Position numbers and translations under genes: made by a program. A stretch of DNA of 64,000 nt. Source: Dipteronia dyeriana. Its lineage: Eukaryota > Streptophyta > Magnoliopsida > Sapindales > Sapindaceae. Below are positions 23,413 to 34,749 of the stretch, in pieces (position 1 is the stretch's first letter; the number at the start of each line of letters is the position of its first letter). The stretch covers positions 22,741,598 through 22,805,597 of the forward strand of contig CM065297.1 of NCBI GenBank assembly GCA_032871835.1, written 5' to 3'. Below the pieces are notes generated by a model that saw only the letters and a program-made list of their open reading frames with translations, did not search any database and was not told the origin of the DNA.

Positions 23413-24465
23413 AGTTAGGTTTTGACTCGTATTCTCAAGTAAACCAAACGAGAATTAATTGATGTGAAAGTTCCTAGAGACGTGAGAAAATGTTTAGAAG
23501 TTGAAGATGGTGTTTGAGGAAGGTTTGAAGACTAAAGAAGAACTAAAGAAACAGATTCAGAAAGGCCCTACGGCTTGGACCGCGGTACTGACAAGTCGTA
23601 TGGACCGCGGCACAAGGAGCGGTCGATTCCAGAAGATCAAGTATGGTGCAAGAGGAGTAGACCGCGGTTTACTAAGTTGTCATTTCCAGGAGTATTCCAC
23701 GGTGTAGGAAGCAGAGTGCACACTTAGGCCATATAAATGGCATTTTTTTGCTGAGATCGGGAATTTTGCTCAAAAAAGGAAAGGTTCTCTTTTTGAAAGT
23801 TATTGTGCTTATCGGAAAAGGAAAAAGTGTTTGTCTTCATAAAGAATAAGAAAGTCATGTACTTGAAGGAAAATGATTTCTCCTTAACAAGAAAACTTGT
23901 CATAAATAAGATATAGTATTTTTGTGGAACAAATGATTCTTGTACGTTTAGGAGTAAGATTTCCTTTTATCTTAAACTCATTGTAACTAGTATAAATAGA
24001 ACCTTATATTTAGGTTATTTTGTATGGAGCAAAAAAGAAACATCATGTAATGTCAGAAAGAGCGGAGAGATCCAGGTAAGAGACCCATAGGAATATCTGT
24101 GGAGGGATCCAAGGGAATATTAGTGGATCAAGTTAGGGATCCGTGGGTGATATTCGTGGGAAACCTATGGGATATTGCGGTTTCTTGGTGAGGATCATGT
24201 GAGCGTTGTGAGCGTGATTTTAGGGTTCAAGTGTGAGAGAGAATCCTAGATTATATGGTTATAATAATTTATCATATAATGGAACTTTCTCTGTTGTCCT
24301 GACGGCCCGTGGATTTTACCTGATTTTGATTTTCCACGTATATCTTGTATTGTGATTGGTTTATTTTCTCTCATATATTTTTGCTATAAACTTTATTAAT
24401 TGCTATGAGTTATTGGTGTATATTAGGCATGACGATTCCGAGATCATCGGTTCAAACCCCCAACA
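23413..24465 (+). repeat. 5' LTR of retrotransposon B
   Basis: 1053 bp. Starts (A)GTTAGG, where the 3' copy has TGTTAGG, so the terminal T has changed. Ends CCCCCAACA. U3 contains several ACCGCGG motifs (about 23578-23665). The 3' copy keeps some of them in C-to-T or G-to-A changed form. Confidence 0.8.
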
Positions 24466-25234
24466 ACTGGTATCAGAGCCTACGGTTTGGCGATGACGTT
24501 TTTCAAGTCTTTATGGGAGATCGTATGGAGGACTTGGTGGTATTGGGATGATGATTCATGTTTGCCTGGTATATTTTAGCAAAAGAGATACGTCTTGAAA
24601 GCAGTTTCGAACTTCACAGAGTTTGATGAAAAGAAGAATAGAGATGTAAGAGATTTTTTTTATATTTTTATTTTATTTTTTTAGCTTGTAGTGGCAGGTA
24701 CAAGTCATAGAGATCCAATCTAGGTTACACAAGTCGATCTAAAAAAAACTCTCTTAATGCTAAAAAAAATGTCTCTAGAGTGATGTGGGGCTTATCCAGC
24801 AAAACACTCTCGGTTCTAGTAGCAAGTCTTTCACCAAGTATGTGATGTAAGGACAAAAGGTCTTTCACAAGGTTGAGTGATGTATGAACATGTTTATCAT
24901 TTTGACAGTTTTCCCTATTGGCCATGGAAGAGGATATGTTATTGCTAGTGGTCCATAATTGTACATAAAGCATTAGTAAGAAAGTGATGTAAGGTGTATG
25001 GTGGACAAGGATGTCGATGGCTGACGAACTCTCTAGTAATCTGACGTGAGGAGTTGTACCACAATTTCAGCAGATTATTTTGGACATGGTGTTAGAACAA
25101 CGAACACAAAAAAAAAAATCTTAGGATGATTCGTTCCTAAGTGGTTATACCTTGTGGTAGGATATGTTGATTCTCGATATGGAGAGTCTTGACTGTGGAC
25201 AAAGGTCTTGAGAATTCAAGCCAAATTGGATAAT
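24466..25234 (+). other. Internal region of B
   Basis: Opens with AC and then the primer site TGGTATCAGAGCC (24468-24480). No protein domain is recognised on either strand. The 82-codon minus-strand frame at 24725-24973 looks incidental. The stretch before the 3' LTR, ATTGGATAAT, is not a clean polypurine tract. Confidence 0.7.
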
Positions 25235-26187
25235 TGTTAGGTTTTGACTCGTATTCTCAAGTGAACCCAATGTGACTCAACTGATGTGAAAATTTCTAGA
25301 GACGTGGGAAAATATTTAGAAGTTGAAGATGGTGTTTGAGGAGGGTTTGAAGACCAAATAAGAATTAAAGAAATGGATTTCGAAAGGACCTGCAACATGG
25401 ACCGCAGTGCGGACAAGTCACATTGACTGCGGCACAGTGAGCGGTTGATTCCAAAAGATCAAGCACGGTGTAGACCGCGGCTTAGGCAAGAGGCGTATGC
25501 GCAGTTTACTGAACTGTCGTTTCCAGGAGTATTCCGTGATGTGGGAGGCATGGTGCACATCGCGACCCAGACCGTAGAAATGGTGTTTTTTGTTGAGATC
25601 AAGAATGTTGTGTAAAAAAGGAAAGGTTCTCTTTCTGGAAGTTCTTGTTCTTATCGAGAAAGGAAAAAGAGTTTGTCTTCATGAAGAATAGGAAAGTCAT
25701 GTACTTGAAGGAAAATGATCTCTCCTTAACAATAAGACTCGTCATAAATAGGAAATAATATTTATATGGAACAAGTAATTCAAGTACGTTTAGGAGTAGA
25801 ATTTCCTTTTATCTTAAACTCCCTGTAACTAGTATAAATAGAACCTTGTATTTATGTTATTTTGTGTGGAGCAAAAAAGAAACACCATGTAACATCAGAG
25901 AGAGTAGAGATATCCAGGAGAGAGACCCATGGGAATATCCATGGAGGGATCAGAGGGAATATCAGTGGATCAAGTTAGAGATCAGTGGGTGATATTCAGG
26001 GGAGACCTAGGGGATATTAGGGTTCCTTAGTGAGGATTATGTGAGCGTTGTGAGCGTGGTTTTCAGGTTAAGGTGTGAGAGAGAATCCTGAAATATATGG
26101 TTGTAATATTTTATCATATAGTGGAACTTTCTCTGTTGTCCTGATGACCCGTGATTTTTATTCGATTTGGGTTTTCCACATATATCT
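25235..26187 (+). repeat. 3' LTR of B, truncated
   Basis: TGTTAGG start. It parallels the 5' LTR up to TTCCACATATATCT and is then cut by element C. The missing last part of about 125 bp (the region from 24343 in the 5' LTR) is not found on the far side of C, so it has been lost. Confidence 0.8.
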
Positions 26188-27359
26188 TGTTAACGGGAAA
26201 GTTGCCCAGGATGAGAAATTCCTGCTAACACCCTCGAGACCACTACCATGGAGGTGATGGCCGGGGTCGGTACCTTTGATACCTAACCTGCTTAGATAGG
26301 AATGAAGATTTGTATAATAATGACAAACGGGAGCTTTTATTATCGATCACTTTGATATACAGAATTCTCTCTCATACGCTATCTGGGATATAGGGAGGTG
26401 GTCGCTTTATACTTGTCGAATAGTGGAAACAACGGTGGCTGTGTTCTGATTACAGAATTTAGGCCCTCCTCTCCTCTTTTTCTTATCGCCTATATGTCAT
26501 CTTTCTCTTCTTTTTTCATGCATATCCTTACCATGCTTGGCCTTATTTATCTTTGGTCCAAGTTGGTTTTAATTTTACAAATATCCTGCCACAATCCCAT
26601 GAATCTGTTCCCTCTTTATCAGGCGGGATTCGTCATTTGAATTTGAATTGTTACTGGATTCGATGATATCGTTGACGGTGATAAGTTTGTTTCCTTTTTG
26701 GAATCAAACTCTTGACTTAAGCATACGTGGGATTAATGTTGTTTGTTACGTAGATTTGATCCTGTGTGTACTCACGACACTTTCTTCATGGAGGTCACCG
26801 AATTAACTAGTCGGTTTCTTATAGAGCGAGGTAGATCCATGCTTTGACTATATTTAGAGAAGCTTGGGATAGACTCGTGGGCACTTACTAGAGGTAGTAT
26901 AGACTATGCGAGATTCTTCTTTCATGCCCAACGGGAACAGTGGGCTTCTGGAGAGGTTGGTGGGCTTCTATCTTAGGCTACGAATCAAACCTGACTCCGG
27001 GAAGTGCCCACGAGTGGAAGGAGCTTACTTTTGTTCGAGTCGGGCTTCGCTACGAGTGCTTCCTGAGTTCAGCAATCTTTGCTTACTTTCGCAGGGTGGT
27101 TTTGGAGCCCGATCTAAGGAGCCGAGGCTCCTGGATAAGTGGCCTCGAGAAGTCTGGATTTCCATGTTCGCGCTTAGGCTCGACCTAGTCGTGCTCAGCT
27201 TCATCCCTGATAGCTCTGAATCCCCGCGGACCTTCTCTGTTTTGGTGGGGTAGCTTTATGGTCTGCCCGGGGTCTCATGAATGTCGAATTTAGGTTTTGA
27301 TTCGGGCTAGGAGAGTGGAAAATTTCTCTTTGACCCCTAGCCATATTTTACTGTTAACA
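26188..27359 (-). repeat. 3' LTR of retrotransposon C
   Basis: 1172 bp, deduced from its ends. On the plus strand it starts TGTTAACGGG and ends ACTGTTAACA, so it has a 7-bp inverted terminal repeat TGTTAAC/GTTAACA. It is followed by the polypurine-tract complement GAAGTCCCCTCTG (27360-27372), in the right place for a minus-strand element. No second LTR is in the window to compare. Frames at 26398-27253 are within the LTR and resemble no protein. Confidence 0.65.
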
Positions 27360-27771
27360 GAAGTCCCCTCTGACTTGAACACTAGAGGTAGAGTTGGGGT
27401 TGGAGTCAGATTCCCTATTTATTTGGGAAATTTTCCATTCCAAAGCATTTACTGGGAATCTTCGAATGGAATCTTCTAATGGAATCTTCGAATAGAATCT
27501 TCTTATTAACTGCTCAGGTGACGTGTTAAACTTGGATTGGTATGCTCCTTGAGGAAAACCCGGCTGCGTTACGGCACCCTTAGTTGTTCGAGGCGATCTT
27601 TCTGAGGTTGTCGCTGACTTTATTACAACCCTAATTTCTATTTAAACCCATATTCACTGCCTCTCCCTCACGCATCCTTCCAATTTTATTTTTTCAAACT
27701 TCTTCTCTCTCGCTATCTTTTGTAACCTCATCATTGTCTTTCATCTACCTTCTAACTCTCCTCATTCAGCA

Positions 27772-30283
27772 ATGTCGAACTCTTCTGATAGCATTGAAGC
27801 CCTGGTTGAGGGCATTGGCGACTCTAATTTGGTTCCTCAAAAACGGGTGTAAGGAATCTCGAGTGACCAGGACTCTTCCCCAGTCCGTCAGCACCGTTGT
27901 TCTAATATGAATGTCTCAATCGGCTTCGGCTTCTCGAATCAACCTAACAACCCTCTGAACCTGGTTGATGAAGATTATGACGTAGGAGGAAGGAATGACG
28001 TTGCTAGGAGGGATCAAGTCAAGGTAGTCATTCCTCTTCCGGTTGAGCTTCCTCTGTATGACTTCAGAGTTATCCCCAACTCCACTGTCGACCCTGACTC
28101 CCTCAATCATATAAGATCTAAGTACGGTATTCCTGACAGCTTTTCTCTTGCCATCCTTTACAGAGACTACGACTTCTTTAACCCTCTCGAGGGAATTCTT
28201 CCAATTCACGTGTCGGCCATCGAGAGTGGGGTCAGGCTTCCCCTCCACCCTACACTGCGGCGGGCCCTCAATGCTTTTCAACTAGCTCCTCTCTAGTTGA
28301 CGTCTGGCTTCTGGAGGCACCTAATCGGCTTCCTTGTTGTCGAGAGAGTAGTGTGTGCTCAGCAAGATTACCAGGGAGCCTGGAGCAAAGGAGTTGGATT
28401 TCCTCTTCCAAATCGAGAGTTTAGCTGGGGTCCCCTAAGGTCAATTTTATGCTAAAGCCAAGAACAAGCTTGCCTTTATCATTTCTGGAGCTTCAAGGAA
28501 AGACTCAGCCTGGAATGAGGAATGGATATTGGTCGGCGGTGACTGGGGGAGCTCGATTTTCATAGGTGGGCATGAGTTCAAGGTCCCTACGACTTTTAAT
28601 GACAAACCAGCATGGGATCGGGACTCCTTGCCCGCTGAATCTGAAACGGTGTTGAGAGCAATCCTTGCCAGGAACTATCAGAATTTGAAGTATCCCACCG
28701 CCGATTCCTTCGATTCCGGTAGGGTGAATCAATATTTGCGGATCTCCGATGCTACCCCTTGTAAGTAATCTCAAGTCATTATTCTTTGTTCTGTTAGCTG
28801 GCTTGCTTCTTACATCTCTTTTTTTTACAGTTTTTGTTGTTGCACCAGCTTCCTGTGAAGCTCAGCAAGCTCGGACCTCTCCCCCTCCTTTTAAATTGTC
28901 TAGGGGGTCTTCTCGATTGTCTCAGAGAAAAGGGGGCCTACTATTCCAGCTGCTGATTTACCTGTTTCAGCTCTATCTCTTACTCAAGCTAGGTCAAGAT
29001 GGCTATTCTTGATTCGCTGGCTTCCAAGATGCTAAGCAAACGAGGTCCTACCTCCGAGGTTGTTAATATGACCACTTCTACCCCTTCGTCAGAGGTTCCT
29101 GCTACAGTTAGAGCTTCTTCAGTCACATTACCCACTTCTTTGACCGACCCATCAGTGCCTCAATCAGTTCAGGCTACAAGGGGTCCTGAAGCTGGTATTC
29201 CTGAGACTCCCCCTTCTTGCCCTCACTATCAATCGGACTCGATTGGCCAAGACGTTGTTCTAAAGCAGTTCGTTACATCTTGCCCGGGTGGCGGGCTTTT
29301 CGAGATGGCTTCAATACCTGTGGACATCATGTTCACCAAGGGGTCTGCCCTCCTGGCCGAGGTAGTCATTGCCTTTATTTTATGTGATCGTGAGCTTTGA
29401 TTGCTTTCTAACCTTTGTTTCATACTTTGCAGGCTTTCAAGTTCAATGTCACAATGGGTCAACAGGTATCTCTTCTCCGTGATCAGGCTGCCTACGCTGA
29501 ATCTGAAACTGAAAGGGTCATGGGACTTCTCGCGCAAGCTCGGTCTCTTATAGAGGAGATGACTTCTAATCAGAAGGAAATGGAGACTGAACTGAGCGAG
29601 CTTCGTTGTGACCATGAGAGGATGAAACGATCCTTTGACCAAGAAACCCTCAAGTCAGAGCGGCGGGCTAGGTAGAGAGACTCCTGGAAGGCCAAAGCCA
29701 AGAAGATAGATTCCAAGAATCAAGATATGCATGCCCGGAATGCCAAGTCCAGGTCGAGGTGGACGCCTCCTTTAGCGAAGGATACTTCTATACTTTCTAC
29801 CAGGTCGTTGAAGCTCTTCCCCCTCACTTCGACTTGTCGATTATTGCTAACTGGGATAGGGAAGAGATATTGGCCAAGGTCGCAGAGATGTCTTGCCCCT
29901 AAGGTGATGTTTTGGATCCCTCCTGTGTGGCCGAAGCCGGGAATTAACCATCTGATTTAGAACTTCCTCTTTATTCTCTCGTCTTCCCAATGTCAGATCC
30001 TAGAGAATCCTCGAGGGGGGTTCTACCCATGGAGTCGGAATGAGATCTTACAGAAAACCGAGATCCCCCTAAGGTGGCTTCAATGGAGGAGCCAACAGGA
30101 GGGGAAATCATGTCAGAGTTAATGGCCAACCTTCTTGATGCAGCCATACCTCCTAAGGTAATGGCGGTGGTCAATGAGGTCGTGGAGGAGGACCCAGCTG
30201 AGCAACAAATCATTGAAGGGCATCCTCAGGGCAAGGTGGCAGAGGTGGCAAACCAGGATGATCCACCATCGAAAAGGGAATGA
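27772..30283 (+). pseudogene. Antisense extra gene of C (spliced, broken)
   Basis: Opposite in strand to C's pol, in the same relative place as in A and D. ATG at 27772, in-frame TAA at about 27850. The stretch 27907-28296 carries the PF04195-type motif ESGVRLPLHPTLRRALNAFQ. The frame shifts before 28529. Likely introns: donor GTAAGT at 28761 with acceptor TTTTACAG ending at 28830, and donor after GCCGAG at about 29362 with acceptor TTTGCAG ending at 29432. The next exon (AFKFNVTMGQQVSLLRDQ and on, to about 29674) is a long heptad-rich coiled coil. The tail 30074-30283 is acidic and in the frame MEEPTGGEIMSELM. TAG at 29674 and others break it. It is a more distant relative of the A and D genes. 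Confidence 0.65.
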
Positions 30284-31375
30284 GGGAGCGAGGTTCATCT
30301 TGAGGAGGGAGAAGCTAGAAGAAGTCAGAAGGACGCAGAAGTTTGAACCCATCTTCCTGCAACTTGTTTTGAATGCCCGCAAAGGGGGGTGGGCACCCTA
30401 TCTTTACTCATGATTGATTATTATTCTTTTCCTTTTTGTAGCCCAGATCCAGGGGTTGGGCTCCCTATCTGATTGTTGTAGCCTTACAGGGGGGTAGGCT
30501 CCCCAATTCATTAATGGGATTTAACTTTAAATCTAGTTTGAATTATGATTTCGATGTACTTCTTTATTTCTGATCTCCGTCTAGGTTCAGTCTCTACAGC
30601 AACCTGACTTAGCTTGAGGAAAAGTAACAAGATAGAAGAACTGCTTAAGTGTGCAGGTAGATGGCTAGTTCGAGCGCTTCGACGCTTGACAGAAACTTGT
30701 AGCTTGGTGACTTTAGCCGATAGCCCCTTATTGGGTCGTATACCTATTACAGTAAGCAATCACGCGTACCTGGAGAATTAACAACCAGTAATAACCGGGA
30801 CATTAGAGTTTAAGTAAAAGATCCTTTCATCCTCGATCCCCTCCAGTGGTTTAATAGCCCGAATGAGGTACTAAGTAGAGAACCATCCAATCCTCTCTTA
30901 GGCCAAGGATCGAAACAGGTTACCGCGCTATTAAAATTGAGTTTTTCTCAGGAGTTGTAACCCGACCAAAGCATCATGAGGGCTATTTAGCTATTTCCTG
31001 GTTTCGAGATCTGGATGGCAACTATTCTCTTACACTTAGATCCTTCTTGGGGATGGTAGCCCGACCAAGGCATCAGGAGGGCTTTTTAGCTATTTTCTGG
31101 TCTCGAGATCTGGATGGTAACTATGCTCTTACACTCAGACCCTTCTTGGTGGGGGGTAGTGCCTGACCAATGCGTCAGGAGTGGCGAGGGGGCTTCCCCG
31201 GCTAACCCCTGGTCTTGGAATGATATTGTCGAATTTTCCACATATACCCAAATCATTGTAGAACACAGTTGAAGATGGAGAAATAAGAAAACAGGCTTTA
31301 TTGATAAAAGGATGGAGTATATTATTGCCTAAGATTAAAAACTAGGTGGAGGCAGCCTGCTCATGAGTCTCATGT
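30284..31375 (-). other. Spacer of C with ~100-bp tandem repeats
   Basis: Non-coding part between pol and the antisense gene of C. Three imperfect copies of a roughly 100-bp unit start at CCGACCAA (30962, 31061, about 31162), each with CTATTTTCTGGT-CTCGAGATCTGGATGG-type text. Short direct repeats (GGGGTAGGCTCCCC-like) lie at 30380-30510. This is the same position as the minisatellites of A and D but a different sequence. Confidence 0.7.
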
Positions 31376-31675
31376 TCAAAGGTAGAATTTTCTTAAGTGA
31401 TCTGCATTCCAAGTATGATCGATGAATCGACCATTCATATCCTCGAGCTTGTATACCCCATTACGGATCACCAATTTTACTAGGTATGGTCCTTCCCAGT
31501 TGGGCCCCAGGACCCCGTCTGACATCTTCCTGGTATTCAACGTTACTTTCCTGAGAACTAGGTCCCCTTCCTTAAAGTTTCAGGCTTTTACCATCATGTT
31601 AAAGTACTTGGAAATTCTGCTCTGGTAAACTGCTACTTTCTCGGCTGCTCGATCCTGCTTTTCTTCCAAGAGATC
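31376..31675 (-). pseudogene. End of pol of retrotransposon C
   Basis: The C-terminal part of the gypsy polyprotein read on the minus strand. It contains GDLVLRKV, LGPNWEGPY and DHLRKFYL, then TGA at 31378-31376. One in-frame TGA interrupts it near the GDLVLRKV motif. The upstream continuation is at 43491-44283 beyond retrotransposon D. Confidence 0.8.
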
Positions 31676-32503
31676 TGTTGTATGTAAATTTTACCAAGCA
31701 TACACATCATTGACAGGAAGGAAGAAATAGTCAGGTATATGCTTAGATGGACATCCAGGAAATATCCAACAAGGCATCATTAAAGAGGAGCAAGCCCGAG
31801 TAAGCATATACCGAATAAAGACCTACTCGGGACTGGCTAAAACTACGCATTCACTCGGGACCATCAGGTATCAATCTTACTCGGGAGTAAATACAACCCG
31901 AATAAGAACTTATCGTACGGGTTAAGTCATTAAATACGCGAAGATATTCTTCATGAAGGAATCCCAAATAATGGACCTTTGAGTTAGAAGAGTCCCCCAA
32001 TCAGGAAACAACTTGATTCATTTTCGAAGACTACATTCTTATAAGGAAACAAGACAAATTGAACTACGCTACTAGAATCCCACTCAATTTCCATAAGAGA
32101 CTCCGAAACAGGAAAGAAGACAAATCAACCTCAAGCAAGTAACCAAATCATAATTAAATACAAATATCTTGCATTACTTGTACAAATCAGATTAGGGTTC
32201 TATAAGCATATAAATAGACCCATAATCTGGCTCGAAAAGATATAGACAATATAGCATACAGTAATCACAAAAAAATACATAAAGAAAAAGGGAGATCGAG
32301 AGCTTGTAAAAACATCTTATTCTCTTAGTGGATTTTGGCCTGGTTGATCTTTCAACCACCCGTGGATGTTTCTCCGACCATCGGAGTTTTACCACGTAAA
32401 CCTTATCTTTTTTACTCTCTCTGTATCTCTTTCTCTTTGAATCAATAGCCAAAATCCAGTCCTTTTTGGCTTTTCTGGCATAATCCAGAAAACGACGTCA
32501 ACA
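31676..32503 (+). repeat. 5' LTR of retrotransposon D
   Basis: 828 bp. TATAAATAG at 32209-32217, twin hairpins at 32342-32357 and 32372-32386. It lacks one 20-bp unit (CTCAAACGGCACTACTCGGG) that the 3' LTR has at about 42830, between two CTCGGG repeats. Confidence 0.95.
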
Positions 32504-32523
32504 ATTGGCGCTAGAATGAGGGG
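32504..32523 (+). other. Primer-binding region of D
   Basis: ATTGGCGCTAGAATGAGGGG directly after the 5' LTR. It has the TGGCGC start typical of plant gypsy primer sites. I do not assign the tRNA. Confidence 0.55.
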
Positions 32524-32550
32524 CTGAACCTCCAAAATTGTTAGAAAGCA

Positions 32551-34340
32551 ATGGCTGGAAGCAGAAGTAATTCGGGGAACGACCAAAGATCACCAGGCGA
32601 TTTCCATACTAGCAATACGTCACAAAATCCTGCAGCAAACACAGAAAACCAGCCTGCGCACCTGGCAGGGATCCAACAAGTTCCTCCAACCAGCAGAGAT
32701 CTTACGCTGTGTTTCCAAGAGGCCCTGTAGCAATTAGTGATGGACGCAGCAAAGGAAGGGATTGACCTACTGGCCGCAGGAGCGCATACTCCTAATCCTC
32801 CACCCGCAAGGCTCCGTTCAATGGTGGTAGGACCAGGAATAACTATGCCAGAAACCAGAAGGAACTCTTCCCCGATCAATTCCGTCGGACAGGAAACACT
32901 AGAGGAGGAGAATCACCAAAAGCTGGATCGCAATCAAACAGTACGTGCCAGACATCGTAAATACGATCGGCGCAGAGGACGATCATCATAAGAAGACAGT
33001 GATCAACACCATCGTAAACGTCATCATGGAGTCACACGAAGGTTCCGGCATCAGAGTGAAGAATCTGAGGAAAGAATGACAGTCACCCAACGGTTCAACC
33101 GTTAGGAAAGCCCGGTAGGGGACAGAGATATTACAATCCAGAGCCTGACTCGAGAAGTAGAGAATAATAGGCGACAGATTGAGGCACTTGTCAGATGTTA
33201 CGGGTACAACGATCTATCCGACGACGACTCCGACAGTCCATTTACCAGGGAAATTTCGCTGACCCCTTTCCCAGAAAGATTCAGGATGCCGCATGTGGAA
33301 CAATTCAAAAACGATATAGATCCAAAGGAGCACGTTAGGCTCTACAAAAGTACCATGGCTCAATATGCCCGCAGTGACCCCCTGTTGTGTCTCAACTTTC
33401 CACAAAAACTTGGGGACACAGGCTCAAGATGGTTCGGAAGACTACCTCTGGCAAGCATCGGAAATTTTAGCGAGTTGAGCAGGAGCTTCTCAAGGCAATT
33501 CCTGAGCAACGTTCACAGAAAAAAGTCGGTGGCCTACCTCTCTCAAATAAAACAATGGAAGGACGAGTCATTAAAAAAATTCTTGGGCCGGTTTGGCCAA
33601 GCAGTTTCAGAGATTGGCAACTCTAATGATGAAGCCATTATTGCTGCCTTCACCAATAACTTGCAGAATGGACGATTATCCTTCGATTTGAGAAGAGCAC
33701 GGCTGACAAGGTATGCCGACATGATGGATATGGCGGGAGGATACGCTCTGGCTGAGGAAGAAGAGTTAGCTACAGGAGGAAGCTATATGCATGGAGGAAA
33801 GCCTGAACCGAGAAATACCGAATCCAAGGGGCAGAATCAAAAAGAAAAACAGAAAAGGAACAAGGAGAAAAATAAGGATGTGGGTAATAGGCGCAACGCC
33901 GAACGGTCCACAAAGAAATACCGCAGCAGATATACCAATTGCACCCCTCTTCGGAAGAAACAAGAAGAAATTCTAGCCATTCTGGAAGAAAAGAATATGG
34001 TATAAGAACCGTGGCGACAGTCACAGTTCGTACGGAGAGATACAACCAAGTATTGCAGGTTTCATAAAAAGACCGGGCATGAAACTTCTAAGTGTTTTCA
34101 GTCTAGAGATTACATAGAAACCCTTATTCGGGAAGGGAACCTGCGGGACGTAGTCTTAAAAAAAGATGAGAGATCGGAAGCCAAGAAAGCTAAGGCTGAT
34201 CACAACCCTGGTCAAAACCGAAGAGCCAGCCCCGAAGCCAATGAAGTAATACATACAATCTTCGGAGGACCTTCTACTGGGAGGAGCAACGGAGAACAGA
34301 CTCAGGAAGTCCGAGAAGCAGTAGAAGCCAGGAATAACTT
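32551..34340 (+). pseudogene. gag of retrotransposon D, broken
   Basis: ATG at 32551 (MAGSRSNSG). Stops interrupt it at 32729 (TAG), 32989 (TAA), 33104 (TAG) and 34003 (TAA). The longest open stretch, 33286-34005, holds the Retrotrans_gag domain (FGRLPLASIGNFSELSRSFS and following, KKFLGRFGQAVSEI). A basic Lys/Arg-rich tail and the zinc-knuckle-like C-x2-H-x4-H-x4-C (YCRFHKKTGHETSKC, about 34055-34098) follow. Compared with A, the stops at 32729, 33104 and 34003 are CAG or CAA turned to TAG or TAA. Confidence 0.85.
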
Positions 34341-34344
34341 CGAC

Positions 34345-34749
34345 GTGAATTCGGTTGAACCAGACCCGAAGAGGGTAAAGGAAGGATGGGACCCGATAGT
34401 CTTCACAGAGGCAGATTCCCACGGCGTCGATATTCGACCCAATGACGCTTTGGTTATAAGTGCCCGGATTGGCCATAGGAAAGTCCGAAGAATTTTAATA
34501 GATAATGGGAGTTCAGCAGACATCTTAAGCGTGGCCGTATACGACCATCTAAGATTGGACCGAAAAGATCTACAGCCTTTCCATACTCCATTAAGAGGAT
34601 TTGGAGGAATAGAGGTCAGGTCACTTGGGACAGTCAAATTACCTGTGAAGATCGGAACGGCACCATGCCAGAGGACTGTCCTGCTCGACTTCGTGGTAGT
34701 TGACTTGGATAATTGGCCTATAATGCGTTATTGGGTCGGCCATTCCTAA
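34345..34749 (+). pseudogene. Aspartic protease of retrotransposon D
   Basis: Retroviral-type protease domain within gag-pol. The active-site motif is LIDNGSSADIL, with Asp at 34501-34503 (DNGSS in place of the common DTGSS; A also has DNGS). It is followed by LPVKIG and FVVVDLD. The frame leaves at about 34732, where one base is missing compared with A (NWPYNALLG becomes NWPIMRYW), and continues in the frame of 34713-35324. Confidence 0.8.

Larger units (their letters stand above)
23413..26187 (+). mobile_element. Retrotransposon B: short non-autonomous copia-type element
   Basis: LTRs at 23413-24465 and 25235-26187 share long blocks (GGTTTTGACTCGTATTCTCAAG, GAAGATGGTGTTTGAGG and others). 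The primer site TGGTATCAGAGCC, complementary to initiator Met-tRNA, follows the 5' LTR at 24468, as in copia elements. The internal part is only about 770 bp and has no recognisable gag or pol, so it would have to use proteins from another element. The 3' LTR stops about 125 bp short, exactly where the LTR of element C begins. Confidence 0.8.

Noticed and set aside
23500..23710. A host gene encoded at the ACCGCGG-rich ORF
   Set aside because: The same sequence recurs at about 25320-25560 as part of the paired LTR of element B.
24725..24973. Minus-strand ORF as a gene in element B
   Set aside because: No domain, no start context, and it lies in the internal region of a non-coding retroelement.
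26398..27253. Plus-strand ORFs of 80-115 codons
   Set aside because: They lie inside the LTR of element C and resemble no known protein.
27907..28296. A true cut-and-paste transposase, as the domain's database name suggests
   Set aside because: No TIRs or catalytic motif belong to it. It lies between pol and an LTR of a gypsy element, so the name reflects its location only.
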